Positions 1 through 9,754 of a stretch of 64,000 bases of DNA are shown in pieces. This DNA is from Streptomyces sp. NBC_00878 (GTDB lineage Bacteria; Actinomycetota; Actinomycetes; Streptomycetales; Streptomycetaceae), in the NCBI RefSeq assembly GCF_026341515.1, contig NZ_JAPEOK010000001.1, positions 8,246,001 through 8,310,000 of the forward strand, read 5' to 3'. The translations under genes were made by a program, and so were the position numbers. Position 1 is the stretch's first letter. Every line of letters begins with the position of its first letter. The notes under the pieces were generated by a model that saw only the letters and a list, made by a program, of their open reading frames with translations, did no database searches and had not been told where the DNA came from.

Positions 1-1
1 G

Positions 2-280
2 ACCGTCTGGGTTGAACTGAAGGCGACGGACATCGTGGCCGAGCCCGTCGCGAGGGAGGTCGCCGCGGTGATGGTTCGGCAGGGCCAGTCCGTGCGGGCG
101 TGGGGCGAGTGGCGGGCAGTCCGCAGTGTCCGCAGCGAGCAGTTCGCGGCGGGTGGGCCCGCCATCGTGCTGGGGCTGGACGAGGGCCCGGCGCTACGGG
201 TTCACGCGGCCGAGCCGTTGACTGTACGAGACGGCGGCGCGCCCTCCGCGCGAGCAGGCGGGGAGGGCGCGCCGGGGTGA
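2..280 (+). CDS. 3' end of an unidentified protein (partial)
   Basis: The reading frame is already open at base 2 and runs to a TGA at 278-280, so this is the C-terminal part of a gene that begins outside the window. The visible part encodes about 92 residues with an alternating hydrophobic pattern (VWVELKATDIV near the left edge) and an Ala/Gly-rich tail. I do not recognise the family. It is convergent with pglX, whose stop codon begins at the next base (281), so the two genes share no spacer. A GTG at 35 could start a short 81-residue version, but codons upstream of it also look coding. Function unknown. Confidence 0.5.
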   Translation, partial: TVWVELKATDIVAEPVAREVAAVMVRQGQSVRAWGEWRAVRSVRSEQFAAGGPAIVLGLDEGPALRVHAAEPLTVRDGGAPSARAGGEGAPG

Positions 281-3200
281 TCAGCCGTTCGCCGGGCGCC
301 GGCCTCGACGGGCCGCCGGAGCGGGACGCCAGGCGCGCAAGTCGTCGTCACTCAGGCCGTGTTCGCCCTGCTTGGTCGCGCGGTACCCCGCGAAGAAGGC
401 GGCGGGGGAGCCGCCGTACAGCGGATCGAACTCGTCGTGCCACTGGGTGAGCCAGGGTTGGAGTTCGAGGAGGCCTGCGAGAAGCGGAGTGATCTCCTCG
501 GTGGAGAGGCCGTCGTCGTTGGTGAAGTACGTACTGAGGGCCTGGGCCTGCTCCCGGTGGTCCCAGCCCGCCCAGCCGAACAGGTCTGGGGTGCCGGAGA
601 TGGCACCGGTCGCGTAGGAGATGAACCGCTCCTTCGGTACGTCCAGTTTGCCGCGGGCGCGCCAGTAGGAGGGCTTGAGGAAGTCGGCCGAGGTGTACTT
701 CGGGGGTACGGGGATCGAGTCCCGGATCTTGCGCTTGGCGGGCTCGTCCGGGGCGGCGTCCTCCTGTCGCTGGAGGTCCCAGACGTGTTCCCAGTCGGCG
801 CGCTTCTTGAGGCCGGAGGGCTTGTAGCGGAGGGTGGGGAGGAAGGGCACGTGCTCGTTGGTGAGGAGGTCCTCGACGACGGTTGCGAGTTCCTTGCGGG
901 GCTCGTACAACTCGGCGACGGAGACGAAGTCCTCATCGAGGGAGAGCTCGGCGGTGAGCTGGTGGCGGGTGAGCAGGGTCGGCTGTCCGTCCTGGAACCA
1001 GAGGTCACGGTTCTCGATCCGGTCGAGCAGCCAGGAGCGCAGGGCCTTGTCCTGCAGGCTGTCCCAACCCTCAGTTGCCCAGCGGCGCTTGTACTCGGGA
1101 CGCTCGATCATGCCGATGGCACGGGATGACTCGATGGCGTCGATGCGCTTTTGGACGGTGGCCTTGTAGGTGTCCGACCAGTGGTCGGGGAGGGTGGTAG
1201 TGGGGGTGGATCCGTGCCGCTTGAACCACTCGTTGGACGCCTCACCCTTCTTGACTCTGCGGGCGAGCACGATTTCGAAGGCTCGCTCACCGAGGGCGAG
1301 TTCGGGGACGTCGGACTCGGGAGCCTGGAGGTCTTCGAGGTGCAGGTTGTAGAGGGAGTAGACCTGCCAGTCCAGTTCCTCTTGGAGAGCGATCATTTGC
1401 GCTCGGGTGGAGTGCCACTTGGCGCAGGCCTCGCGAAGGGACTTGACGGTGGGTGTGGGGGCGGAGGGGGCAGTTAGGGTGGAAGGGGTAATGGAGACAA
1501 GTTCCTGGGCGAATTTGTCGAGTGCGGTCACAATGGATGTGGGTGTGACAGCGGGTACGGGGAACTCCTGGAGCTTGGTGCCCGTGAATTCAAAGAAGTT
1601 CTCCCATGCGAAACGACCCGTCCCCCGCTCCCCTCCTCGATTTCCTTTATCGTGACTCACTTGTTTAAGCCAGAAACAGGAGGTGGAGCTGTTGAGTAGT
1701 CCGAGTAGCTGAAGGTACTCTTCCTCGGTTGCGTTTTCGCGCAACTTGATTACTGGAGCGGAACGGTTGAACACCTTTCCGCCTCTATTCAATACAAAGT
1801 GATTGTGTGAGGCTACAAAGGCAAAGGAAATGCCAAGCGGGTTGGAGAATCGTTCCGGATGCCAGCGGCTCCACTCGAACCAGGTAAGGCCGATCTCTGC
1901 GTGTGTTCCCCCTGGCTCTCGACGATCTTTAAGGACGGCGTACGTCTGCCTTAGGTGAGGGTATGTATCTACAGTTAGCGCCGCCTTCAAATCGGCGTCA
2001 TACGGAAAGAGAGACTCCGTAGTTTCGGATTCGTTCCAGTCGCGAACGGCATCTCCTTCGACGAGGGGGATGATGTGGCTAGAGGCTACTCTGTAGCGGG
2101 ACCAGGTGTGGCTAGGGGCGAAATAGCTAGCGTCGGACCCAGTGTGCGTGTATCGGCCCACTGTAACGATTCGCGCACTTGCCCTATGCGCTGCGTGAGC
2201 GTTCAAGTGGGCGAAAATCTCGGATGCGCCGCCCCCTGAAAGGCTCCAGGGGGCAGTGGCCAGGTGGCTGCGAGCTAGGTTTTCGCTGCTGACCCAATCC
2301 GATACAGATCCTGGAACATCGATCTGATTCGTGATTGCTTTCCATACGTTTCCCTCGGCGGCGACCTCAGGGACCCCAGATTCACCCTGAATGCCCAGCA
2401 CCGCTCGGATGGTATCGGTGCGTGAGTTTCCGCGACGGCGTCGACCAATCAGGATTACGGTAGGAGTTCCGTGACCGGGGATGTAAGCGCCGGAGGTGTC
2501 GATAACTTCGACGAGTTCGACGGTATGTCCGAAGAACTCTTCAATGAGTGGCCGACCGAACTCTCGTTTCATGAATGAGTTAGACGTGATCTGTCCGACC
2601 ATGCCGTACCCGTGACCCGTTTCATTTCCAATCTTAGCGAGTTGGAAGAATCGCTCGGCGAAGGGTACGGATAGGGCATACTGGCGCGCGCATGATTTAT
2701 ACAGGGATCGATAGAGGTCATTTAGATTCTTGTCTTTGACTGTGATGTAAGGCGGATTCCCCACCACCACGTCATACCGCCCCTGCTCCAAAATCCCCGG
2801 ATACTCGTGCACATCCTCCGTCGCATACGAGAACTCCGCCAGCGCATCCCCCGACTCCTCGCCCTCAAGAGTCAGTTCAAGCTGCCGAGCTTTGATCAGG
2901 GAGTCGCCCACCGCCAGGTGAATCGGCCAGTCGTACCGCGACGCCTCCGCCAGCGTCCGCACGCCCGACGACGCCATCGCCGCCACCAGCAACCGGAACC
3001 GAGCAATAGCCACCGCGAACGGATTGATATCCACCCCGTGCACAGAGTTGAGCGCATCCCGCACCTGCTCATGCACATCCCGCCCCGGCTGCCGCTCAGC
3101 CCAAAGCCGCACCATCCGCCGGAACGCACCCAGCACGAAGTGCCCCGACCCGCAGGTGGGGTCGATCATCTTCAGTTCGCCGAACCGCCCGCCCAGCTCC

Positions 3201-3889
3201 CGCACCACCGGGTCCATCGTCCGGTCGAGGATGAACTCCTCCACGAACTCCGGTGTCTGGAGCAGCGCATACGTCTTCCGTGCCGCCTCCGACAGGTCCT
3301 GGTACAGGTCACCGAGGAACCGCGTGTCCCACCCCTCAGTCCCGTCCTCGCTCAACGGGTCGGTGAAGTCGTGGACAAGCGCGTCACCGGCCTCGTCCCG
3401 CTCCCGCCAGAACTCCACCAACGCCCGAGCCCCGTCATGCGACAGAGGAACCTGGTACAGCGGGTTGTGCCGCTCGTCGAACAGCAGCTTTCCGGCCTGC
3501 CCGGCGCCCAGTTCCTTGAACGCCCGCTCCAGCCAGCCCCGATACGTCGGGTTCTCTTCATCCTCCACGTACTGCGCGTACCGCGACTCCGCGAGGTCCC
3601 GCCGCTCCAGCTCCGCGCCCGTCAGGTACGGCTCGGGGATCAGCCGGTTGTCCTCGCAGAACCGTACGAACACCGTGCCCAGCACCCACGCCACCGCGAC
3701 CTGAGTGACCCGCTCGTCCAGCCACGCGTTCCACGTCGCGGCCGTACGCCCGAGCTTGCGCGCCTGGTCGTACTCGGCGCGCAACCGCTCCCCGACCTCG
3801 GCCACCGCCTTGACCTGCTTGCCGAGGTCCGCCTCGACCGCTTTGACCTGCTTGATGAGGTCAGCCAACAACGCCTTGCGGTCGATCAC
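281..3889 (-). CDS. pglX: BREX-2/Pgl adenine-specific DNA methyltransferase PglX
   Basis: The 1,202-residue protein matches the size and layout of PglX, the methyltransferase of the Streptomyces phage growth limitation (BREX type 2) system. Motif I (DPTCGSGHF) is at about residues 243-251 and the catalytic NPPY motif of an N6-adenine methyltransferase at about 378-381. The long C-terminal part would hold target recognition. In characterised Pgl systems PglX modifies DNA, and the PglW kinase, PglZ and the PglY ATPase are needed for phage restriction. The ATG overlaps the pglW stop by four bases (3886-3889), which indicates translational coupling. The stretch coding roughly residues 380-800 (about 1490-2760) is visibly more AT-rich than the flanks, suggesting an exchanged recognition module. 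pglY and pglZ are not in the window. Confidence 0.93.
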   Translation of the reverse strand: MIDRKALLADLIKQVKAVEADLGKQVKAVAEVGERLRAEYDQARKLGRTAATWNAWLDERVTQVAVAWVLGTVFVRFCEDNRLIPEPYLTGAELERRDLAESRYAQYVEDEENPTYRGWLERAFKELGAGQAGKLLFDERHNPLYQVPLSHDGARALVEFWRERDEAGDALVHDFTDPLSEDGTEGWDTRFLGDLYQDLSEAARKTYALLQTPEFVEEFILDRTMDPVVRELGGRFGELKMIDPTCGSGHFVLGAFRRMVRLWAERQPGRDVHEQVRDALNSVHGVDINPFAVAIARFRLLVAAMASSGVRTLAEASRYDWPIHLAVGDSLIKARQLELTLEGEESGDALAEFSYATEDVHEYPGILEQGRYDVVVGNPPYITVKDKNLNDLYRSLYKSCARQYALSVPFAERFFQLAKIGNETGHGYGMVGQITSNSFMKREFGRPLIEEFFGHTVELVEVIDTSGAYIPGHGTPTVILIGRRRRGNSRTDTIRAVLGIQGESGVPEVAAEGNVWKAITNQIDVPGSVSDWVSSENLARSHLATAPWSLSGGGASEIFAHLNAHAAHRASARIVTVGRYTHTGSDASYFAPSHTWSRYRVASSHIIPLVEGDAVRDWNESETTESLFPYDADLKAALTVDTYPHLRQTYAVLKDRREPGGTHAEIGLTWFEWSRWHPERFSNPLGISFAFVASHNHFVLNRGGKVFNRSAPVIKLRENATEEEYLQLLGLLNSSTSCFWLKQVSHDKGNRGGERGTGRFAWENFFEFTGTKLQEFPVPAVTPTSIVTALDKFAQELVSITPSTLTAPSAPTPTVKSLREACAKWHSTRAQMIALQEELDWQVYSLYNLHLEDLQAPESDVPELALGERAFEIVLARRVKKGEASNEWFKRHGSTPTTTLPDHWSDTYKATVQKRIDAIESSRAIGMIERPEYKRRWATEGWDSLQDKALRSWLLDRIENRDLWFQDGQPTLLTRHQLTAELSLDEDFVSVAELYEPRKELATVVEDLLTNEHVPFLPTLRYKPSGLKKRADWEHVWDLQRQEDAAPDEPAKRKIRDSIPVPPKYTSADFLKPSYWRARGKLDVPKERFISYATGAISGTPDLFGWAGWDHREQAQALSTYFTNDDGLSTEEITPLLAGLLELQPWLTQWHDEFDPLYGGSPAAFFAGYRATKQGEHGLSDDDLRAWRPAPAARRGRRPANG

Positions 3890-6800
3890 TTGGTCACGTC
3901 TCCCGTCGCACCCGCACTCGTACCCGAAACAGTCACATCACCGGCGCCAGGCCCACCGTGCCCACCGCTCACGCCGCCCGCGCCGAGAACCCCGGCCACC
4001 CCACCTCGATGGGCATTGGCCACCCACGAGTCCGGCAGAGCTATCCACTCACCCAGCCCCGCCTGGTACGGCACCGCCGTCGTCCCCAACCGTGGCGGGC
4101 GCGCCGGGTCGCTCTGCGGGCACAGCACCCACAGCCCGCGACCGCCACCCCGTGCCTGCTCCGCCAACCGCTCAAGGACGCCCATCGCGTCGTACCGCGC
4201 GAACACCCCCGCGTCCGTCAGCAGCACAGGCACCCGCGAGCCGGAACCAACCCCGGCCCCAGCTGTCAGCAGCTCGCTCACCCGAGGCTCCACCGCCCCC
4301 CAAGCCGTCCGCGCATACTCCGCGAACTTCATCGCCGCCTTCGACCCGGGCTCCGCCACATCCGCCCGCAGGATTGTTTCCCACGTCGGCTTGACCCGCG
4401 CGTCGACCAGTTCGTGCAGCGCCGTGAGGAACAGCTCGGTCACCGACACCGCGCCCGCGTCGAAGCGGTCGCCCGTCAACTCCCGTACCGCATCGCGGGA
4501 CAGACCCGTCCGGACGGTCAGTACCCGGAAGCCGTCCCGCCGGGCCGAACCCGTCAGCCGCTCCTCCGCCGCCACCGCGCCCGCGAGTTGCGGGTCGTCG
4601 GAGTAGCGGTGTGCGGTGGTGAGCATGCCGGTCGGCTGGCGGCCGGCGCCCGAGGACAGGTAGCTGGAGCTGCCGTCCGTCTGCCGGGGCAGATAGCGCA
4701 GGGTTCGGGTGTCCTCGCGCGTGGACAGGTGCAGCTCGAACCCGGCCTCCTGGAGCGCACGCGTCAGCGGCCCGCCCGTCGGGAGGGAGTGGCCGCCGTT
4801 CTTGTCGAGCAGTTCCGGGAAGCGTGCACGTACCCGCTCGTGCACCTCCTTGCCCGTCAGGCCCGGCTGCCGGGCATCGGCCACGCCCGGGATGGGGCGT
4901 ACCAGACCGGCCTGGGTCAGCCGCAGGGCCCGTACGAGGGGGAGGTTGCGGGGGTAGATCTCCAGGCGCGGGGTCGCGGCGGCGTTGCGGGAAGCCGCCG
5001 CGGCCACCTCGACCATGCGGCGGTCGTCCCAGTCCATGACCCCGCTCGGCGGGGCGATCGCGCCCAGCTCGCCGAGGACGGTCGCCGCGGTCGGCAGCGT
5101 GTCCAGTTTTGCCAGCCGGTCCGCGACCTTGCCAAGGCTCTGTGCGTAGTCCAGCAGGCCCGGCGCGGAGGGCGTCTCTGGGGCATCGTCCTCGCCGACC
5201 TCCAGGGCGAGCAGACCCGCGCCCATGCCCTCATCGGCCGCGTCCCGGTTCGCCGCGTGCTGGAACTCGGCCTCGTCCGGGTGGAGTTGCTCGACCTCCA
5301 CCACGGCCCGAACGGCCGCCAGTGCCAGGGCCCGGCGCTGCTCGCGCTCCTGGAGGCGGGTGCCGCGTCGTACGGCGAGCGCGTCCGCGATCTCCGCGGC
5401 CGAGGCGACCCGGCCCAAGTCGCCGAGCACATCGAGGACTTCGGCGCGCAGGGCTCGTACGGCCGGGTGCTTCTTCCAGCGGGTGCGCTGGGTCTTGAGC
5501 ATCTGCGGGATGCGGCCCGCCGACAGGCCAAGGGCGGTCGCCACGTCCTTCTGCTTCGGCCAGACGCCGATGTCGGGCAGTGCGCCGCGCTCGTCGGGCA
5601 GCCGCAGCAGCAGCCGCACCATCTCGCACTCGTTACGGTTGGAACCGTCCTTCTTCAACTCCGGGACGAAGAGAGTCGCCAACGTGTCCAGGCTGACCGT
5701 GCGTAGCGCGCGCTCCGGCAGTCGGCCCGCGCCGCCGTTCGCGGCCACCACCCGCGCGATGGTGGCCTCCGTCGCGGAGAGTTCCTCCTTGGCCTCCTTG
5801 CGGCCCTCCGGCGTGAGCGGCGCTGCGGGCTTCTCGGCCAGCCGTTCCCGCCACTCCTTGATACGGCCCAGGACTTCGCCGCGGGTCTTCGAGCCGAGGC
5901 CGGGGGCGTTGACGAGCTGGCGCTGGCTGTAGGCGAGCAACTCGCCGACCGTGTTCACCTGGAGCCCGTAGACGAAGGACTCCGCCGCTGGGCTCAGGCC
6001 GGCCGCCGAGATGGGCGTGGTGCGGTCGGCCTGAGCCGCCTGCCGGTCGCGCTGCTGTTCGGCGCTCTCCTCCTCGGCCTCCGCGATGGGCGCGTCCGGG
6101 GCCTGAGCCGCCTCGGCCTCCGTGGCGGCAGCCGTCACTGGCCGGGAACGCCGTGACGAGGGCTTCGCCTCGTCCATCGCCAGGAAGATCTTCTTCCAGG
6201 CGTCCCGCATCGGCTTCAGGTCGCTGAACCGCTGCGCCGCGTTCCGGTGCAACGCCTTCTGGAAGAACGCGACGAGCCCGTCCCGTACCGCCGAGTCGAA
6301 GGCGTCGGCGGCGATCCTCGGGTACGGCTCCTTCTCCGCGTCGGTCTGGCGCGGGGACACCTTGCCGTCGCCCCACACCGGCAACTCGCGCGACGCCATC
6401 TCGTGGAGGGTGACCCCCAGTGCGTAACGCTCCGCGTGCGCGTCGTACACCGAGCGGTGGGTGAGCGTGCCGATGAAGGGGTCCAGGTAGCCGTCCGTCC
6501 CCGCCTGGGTCTCCTTCACCGGGTAACCGGCCAGCGAGAAGTCGATCAGGACCAGTTCGCGCGTGCGGTTCGGACGGATACGGATCGCGATGTTGTCCGG
6601 CTTGATGTCACGGTGCCAGACGCCCTCGCCCTCCAGGAAGTCCACCGCGCCGAACAAGTAGTCGCCGTACGCCTCCAGTTGGTCCACGGACAGTCGGCCG
6701 AACTCCCGCAGCTGGCGGGAGACCGTCTCCTCCCGGCGCCGGCTCCTCGTGGTGCCGGGCGCGGAGGGCTCGGCGTCGGCCTCACGCTCGTCACCGACGT

Positions 6801-8637
6801 ACTCCAGGATGAGGACCTGCCGAGGTCCGATGCGTACGGGCTCCGGCTCGACGAGGCGGATGATCCGGGAGTCGGGACGCAGGCGCCCCATCACCTCGGC
6901 CTCCCGCTCCAGCACCTTGCCGCGACTGTCCGACAGCGCGACCTTCAGCACGGCGAGCGTCTTCGCGAACCTGACGTCCGGCCCGGCCGTCAGGTCCCGC
7001 ACCAGGAACGCGCGGCTCGTCGAACCCGTGCCGAGACGGCGCCTGACCTCCCAGCGGCCCGCCAGCACGTCGCCCGCGACCGCTTCCAGAGGGTCCTTCT
7101 CGGGCTCGGCGGGGCGAACGGGCTCCACCGCGGCGGGCTCGGTCAGCGTGTCCTCGACGACCTCCAGCATCTCCAGGAAGTCGTCGACGGAGGACAGCCG
7201 GTCGGAGACGGTGTACGCGGTCGCCGCCTGCACCAGTTCGTCGATGTACTCGGACAGGCCGTCCACCACCGCGCTGGGGCGCAGTCCCTCGCCTGCCTCG
7301 TAGCGCGCCAGCAGCTCGGCCTGGCTGGCTGCCGGGGCCTTGCCGGTGGCCAGGAGATAGGTGAGCACCCCGAGCCCGTACACGTCCAGGGCCACCGGGT
7401 CGGCCTTCAACGCGGTGAGTTCCGGGGCGAGATACGGGTCCGCGCCCTCCGCGAGGTGTGCTCCCGCGCGCGAGAACGTGGTCGGGGCGAGTCGCTCGCC
7501 GCCGGCCTGCCCGCTCTGCTCGGAGCCGCGCTGCACCGCGACCTGCCAGTCCGAGATCTGCAGATACGGACTGAGCCAGCCCGACTCCTCGCCGTCCGTG
7601 CTCCCCGCCGTGCGGCTGCGGGCACGAGGCATCACGTGGATCGCGCGGGCGGCCAGAGTGCGGTGGTAGATCCGCCTGCCGTGCGCCGAGCGCACCGTCT
7701 CGGCGAGCTGGCGCACCAGGGCCATGCGGCTGAGGATGTCCAACTTCTCGCCGTACTGGGCCAGATACTCGTCCAGGCGCAGAGTCCGCGGGTCGAAGTC
7801 GAAGATCAGTGCCGGGCCCGCCGAGTGCCCGGACGGGTCGTACTGCTTCAGCTGGACGACACCGGGGTGCTTGAAGCGCCGTAGCACCGCGGCCTCGCGC
7901 CGCGCGGCCCGCTCCACCGACGCCCGCAGCTCGGCGTCCGAGCCCCGCTCCCGCAGATAGACCCGGATACGGGCGGCCTCCGGCAGCTCACTGTGCCGGG
8001 CCAGGTAGTCCGCCCAGGTCGGACCCGAGTCGAACGACTTCCGGTGCAGCAGATACGGGCCGACCTTGTACTCGGCGTCACTGCGCGCGATACCGATCCG
8101 CTCCAGCGCCCCCTTGATCGCGCGGGACTTCGGGGCGTCGATGCGGCGCCGCTCGTCACGAGGCGGCTCCTTCAGCATCTCTACCAGCTTGTTCACGGTG
8201 TAGACGCCGTGCTGGTCGTGGGCGGGCAGCCTGTTCCTCAGAGAGGAGTCGGTGAAGCACACCGCCTCCGAGACCCAGACCCGCTCACCGTTCTGCGCGA
8301 GGAGTGAGGCCAGTTCCTTGGCCTTCTTGTTCGCCAGGTGCAGTGGGTTGCCGTGGGAGATCTGCCGTCCGCCGGGCTGGGTCTGCAGCCATGTGCCGTT
8401 ACGGGACTCGATCGAGCCGTGCCAGTCCTTCAGCTCGATCAGGTACACCCCGCCGGGGGCGATCACCAGAAGGTCCACTTCCCGGACATGGCCGGTGTGC
8501 GCGGTGAAGGTGAAGTTCGTCCAGGCACGCCACGGATCGTTGTTCGCGGTCGCCAGCTGCTCGCGAATGGCATCCAGGCCCCGGCGCTCATGCTGAAACT
8601 CGGATTCGGTGACCGTGACCCACCGGCCGTCCCGCAT
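3886..8637 (-). CDS. pglW: BREX-2/Pgl serine/threonine kinase PglW with NERD domain
   Basis: This very large protein (1,583 residues from ATG 8637; 1,611 if an upstream in-frame start at 8721 is used) has the PglW layout. An N-terminal NERD nuclease-related domain (EVDLLVIAPGGVYLIELKDW, about residues 53-72) comes first. A kinase-like domain with a degenerate catalytic loop (HRT, about 325) follows, then a canonical kinase domain with Gly-rich loop GTGSTSR, Lys of VLK near 564 and HRDIKPDN near 675-682. Its metal-binding motif reads DFS instead of DFG. Downstream lies a helix-hairpin-helix-like stretch (APGLGSKTRGEVLGRIKEW). I prefer the 8637 start because homologous sequence begins there. 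In Streptomyces coelicolor pglW and pglX are also adjacent, as here. Confidence 0.92.
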   Translation of the reverse strand: MRDGRWVTVTESEFQHERRGLDAIREQLATANNDPWRAWTNFTFTAHTGHVREVDLLVIAPGGVYLIELKDWHGSIESRNGTWLQTQPGGRQISHGNPLHLANKKAKELASLLAQNGERVWVSEAVCFTDSSLRNRLPAHDQHGVYTVNKLVEMLKEPPRDERRRIDAPKSRAIKGALERIGIARSDAEYKVGPYLLHRKSFDSGPTWADYLARHSELPEAARIRVYLRERGSDAELRASVERAARREAAVLRRFKHPGVVQLKQYDPSGHSAGPALIFDFDPRTLRLDEYLAQYGEKLDILSRMALVRQLAETVRSAHGRRIYHRTLAARAIHVMPRARSRTAGSTDGEESGWLSPYLQISDWQVAVQRGSEQSGQAGGERLAPTTFSRAGAHLAEGADPYLAPELTALKADPVALDVYGLGVLTYLLATGKAPAASQAELLARYEAGEGLRPSAVVDGLSEYIDELVQAATAYTVSDRLSSVDDFLEMLEVVEDTLTEPAAVEPVRPAEPEKDPLEAVAGDVLAGRWEVRRRLGTGSTSRAFLVRDLTAGPDVRFAKTLAVLKVALSDSRGKVLEREAEVMGRLRPDSRIIRLVEPEPVRIGPRQVLILEYVGDEREADAEPSAPGTTRSRRREETVSRQLREFGRLSVDQLEAYGDYLFGAVDFLEGEGVWHRDIKPDNIAIRIRPNRTRELVLIDFSLAGYPVKETQAGTDGYLDPFIGTLTHRSVYDAHAERYALGVTLHEMASRELPVWGDGKVSPRQTDAEKEPYPRIAADAFDSAVRDGLVAFFQKALHRNAAQRFSDLKPMRDAWKKIFLAMDEAKPSSRRSRPVTAAATEAEAAQAPDAPIAEAEEESAEQQRDRQAAQADRTTPISAAGLSPAAESFVYGLQVNTVGELLAYSQRQLVNAPGLGSKTRGEVLGRIKEWRERLAEKPAAPLTPEGRKEAKEELSATEATIARVVAANGGAGRLPERALRTVSLDTLATLFVPELKKDGSNRNECEMVRLLLRLPDERGALPDIGVWPKQKDVATALGLSAGRIPQMLKTQRTRWKKHPAVRALRAEVLDVLGDLGRVASAAEIADALAVRRGTRLQEREQRRALALAAVRAVVEVEQLHPDEAEFQHAANRDAADEGMGAGLLALEVGEDDAPETPSAPGLLDYAQSLGKVADRLAKLDTLPTAATVLGELGAIAPPSGVMDWDDRRMVEVAAAASRNAAATPRLEIYPRNLPLVRALRLTQAGLVRPIPGVADARQPGLTGKEVHERVRARFPELLDKNGGHSLPTGGPLTRALQEAGFELHLSTREDTRTLRYLPRQTDGSSSYLSSGAGRQPTGMLTTAHRYSDDPQLAGAVAAEERLTGSARRDGFRVLTVRTGLSRDAVRELTGDRFDAGAVSVTELFLTALHELVDARVKPTWETILRADVAEPGSKAAMKFAEYARTAWGAVEPRVSELLTAGAGVGSGSRVPVLLTDAGVFARYDAMGVLERLAEQARGGGRGLWVLCPQSDPARPPRLGTTAVPYQAGLGEWIALPDSWVANAHRGGVAGVLGAGGVSGGHGGPGAGDVTVSGTSAGATGDVTK

Positions 8638-8851
8638 GCGCACATCCCCGCTTCGAGTTTCGTATCGATTCGGGCTGTTTGTCGCCGCCGTTTTGTCGTC
8701 GCTCGGGCGGCAAAAGCCCAAGCTCAGATCGTAACGGGTGTGAGCGGAGGCGGAGGATGGGTCGGATCAAATCGGTACTGGGGACAAGGTCCCGCATCAA
8801 GACGACTCGTCGCTGGTCATGGCGTGGAGCATGACCCCCTTCCGGCCCGGG

Positions 8852-9229
8852 TCACATCGCTCGTACGAGGGCGCAGTCTCCCGCCACCCGGCGGCTGAAT
8901 TCGGCGACGAACGACATGGCCGGATCGGCGAAGGCGAGGTGAGGTGCGGCCGTCAACGACTCAGAGCCGTACTCGCCCAACTGGTCCATCACTTCGACGA
9001 CATGCTCACCGGCGCGCTGCCACGCGGACGACAGGCCGAACGCGTTCGGATCGTCGTGCATGGTGTCCCGGAGAGTCGCGAGGCAGGCATCCGCCGCGGC
9101 TTCGGTACGAGCCTCCTGCCCTTCCTCGAGTCGGCCGAGACGCCCGCCGAGAGCCGTCCAGCGTTTGCCGGTAGTGGTGTCTCCGCCGCGCGTGCCGCCC
9201 GGTCCCTGCCACCGCGTCGACGTCCCCAT
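8852..9229 (-). CDS. Small soluble hypothetical protein (125 aa)
   Basis: I chose ATG 9229 because it lies two bases after the stop of the upstream membrane-protein gene and removes a Pro/Arg-rich out-of-frame-like extension. The product begins MGTSTRWQGPGGTRGG, then has a hydrophilic helical middle (ALGGRLGRLEEGQEARTE), and ends with mixed helices. It has no signal peptide or membrane segment. I do not recognise a family. The tight spacing suggests co-transcription with the 9232-9633 gene, and the pair lies just upstream of pglW on the same strand, separated by about 210 bp. A role linked to Pgl is possible but nothing in the sequence shows it. Confidence 0.6.
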   Translation of the reverse strand: MGTSTRWQGPGGTRGGDTTTGKRWTALGGRLGRLEEGQEARTEAAADACLATLRDTMHDDPNAFGLSSAWQRAGEHVVEVMDQLGEYGSESLTAAPHLAFADPAMSFVAEFSRRVAGDCALVRAM

Positions 9230-9231
9230 GC

Positions 9232-9633
9232 TCAGGCGCTCCCTTTGCCCAGCACCGCCAACACCGTGGTCGTCAGCGTGCAGACCAGCGCGACGATGGC
9301 TCCGAGGCTGGCCAGGCCGGTCTTGCGGTCTGGGAAGAGTTCGCGCCTTGTCTGCCGAAGCCCTGGGTGTACGACAAGGGTGCGCAGGCGTTGCCACTTG
9401 TGCTGCTCGATGCTGCAGCCACGGAGCAGACCGTGGGCGTTCTTCCGGCATGTCTGCCCCTCCTTGCGGATGGGGGCACCGCAAGGGACCGGAGCCTGCA
9501 CCAGGAACCACAGGAGACTCAGCGCGAAGAGGGCGGTCAGTCCGACAGGGCCGATGTCGGAGGTCAGCCAAGCTGTGATGGCGACGACGAGGGCGACCAG
9601 TCCCCAGTAAGGCCAGATCTTCCGCCAGTTCAT
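9232..9633 (-). CDS. Small membrane protein with cysteine-rich central loop
   Basis: The 133-residue product starting MNWRKIWPYW has two closely spaced N-terminal membrane segments (GLVALVVAITAWLT and LTALFALSLLWFLVQAP). A cytoplasmic-looking loop follows with four cysteines and a histidine (CGAPIRKEGQTC, then CSIEQHKW), and a C-terminal membrane segment (SLGAIVALVCTLTTTVLAVL). The CxxxxxxxxC/H arrangement could bind a metal or form a disulfide. The reading frame extends upstream to 9768, but that extension overlaps the divergent DUF7873 gene start, so I place the start at 9633. It overlaps no neighbour and is followed after two bases by the 8852-9229 gene. No family recognised. Confidence 0.6.
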   Translation of the reverse strand: MNWRKIWPYWGLVALVVAITAWLTSDIGPVGLTALFALSLLWFLVQAPVPCGAPIRKEGQTCRKNAHGLLRGCSIEQHKWQRLRTLVVHPGLRQTRRELFPDRKTGLASLGAIVALVCTLTTTVLAVLGKGSA

Positions 9634-9754
9634 GACAAGGGAACGTAGGTGGGGAGGGCAAGCATCAGGAGGGCGCACAAAGGCGCACGGAAGCATTCCC
9701 CCTCGCCGAATAACCCTTCGAAAACCACCAGTTGATCCTGCTACCGTCACCGAC

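Noticed and set aside
281..3889. Phase-variable G tract in pglX
   Set aside because: Phase variation through a G tract is known for S. coelicolor pglX, but I saw no run longer than about five G/C in this gene, so there is no visible slippage site.
2807..4606. Long plus-strand frame opposite pglX/pglW
   Set aside because: It mirrors the third-position GC of the genes on the other strand and has Arg/Pro/His-rich composition with no domains. Similar mirror frames occur opposite most large genes here.
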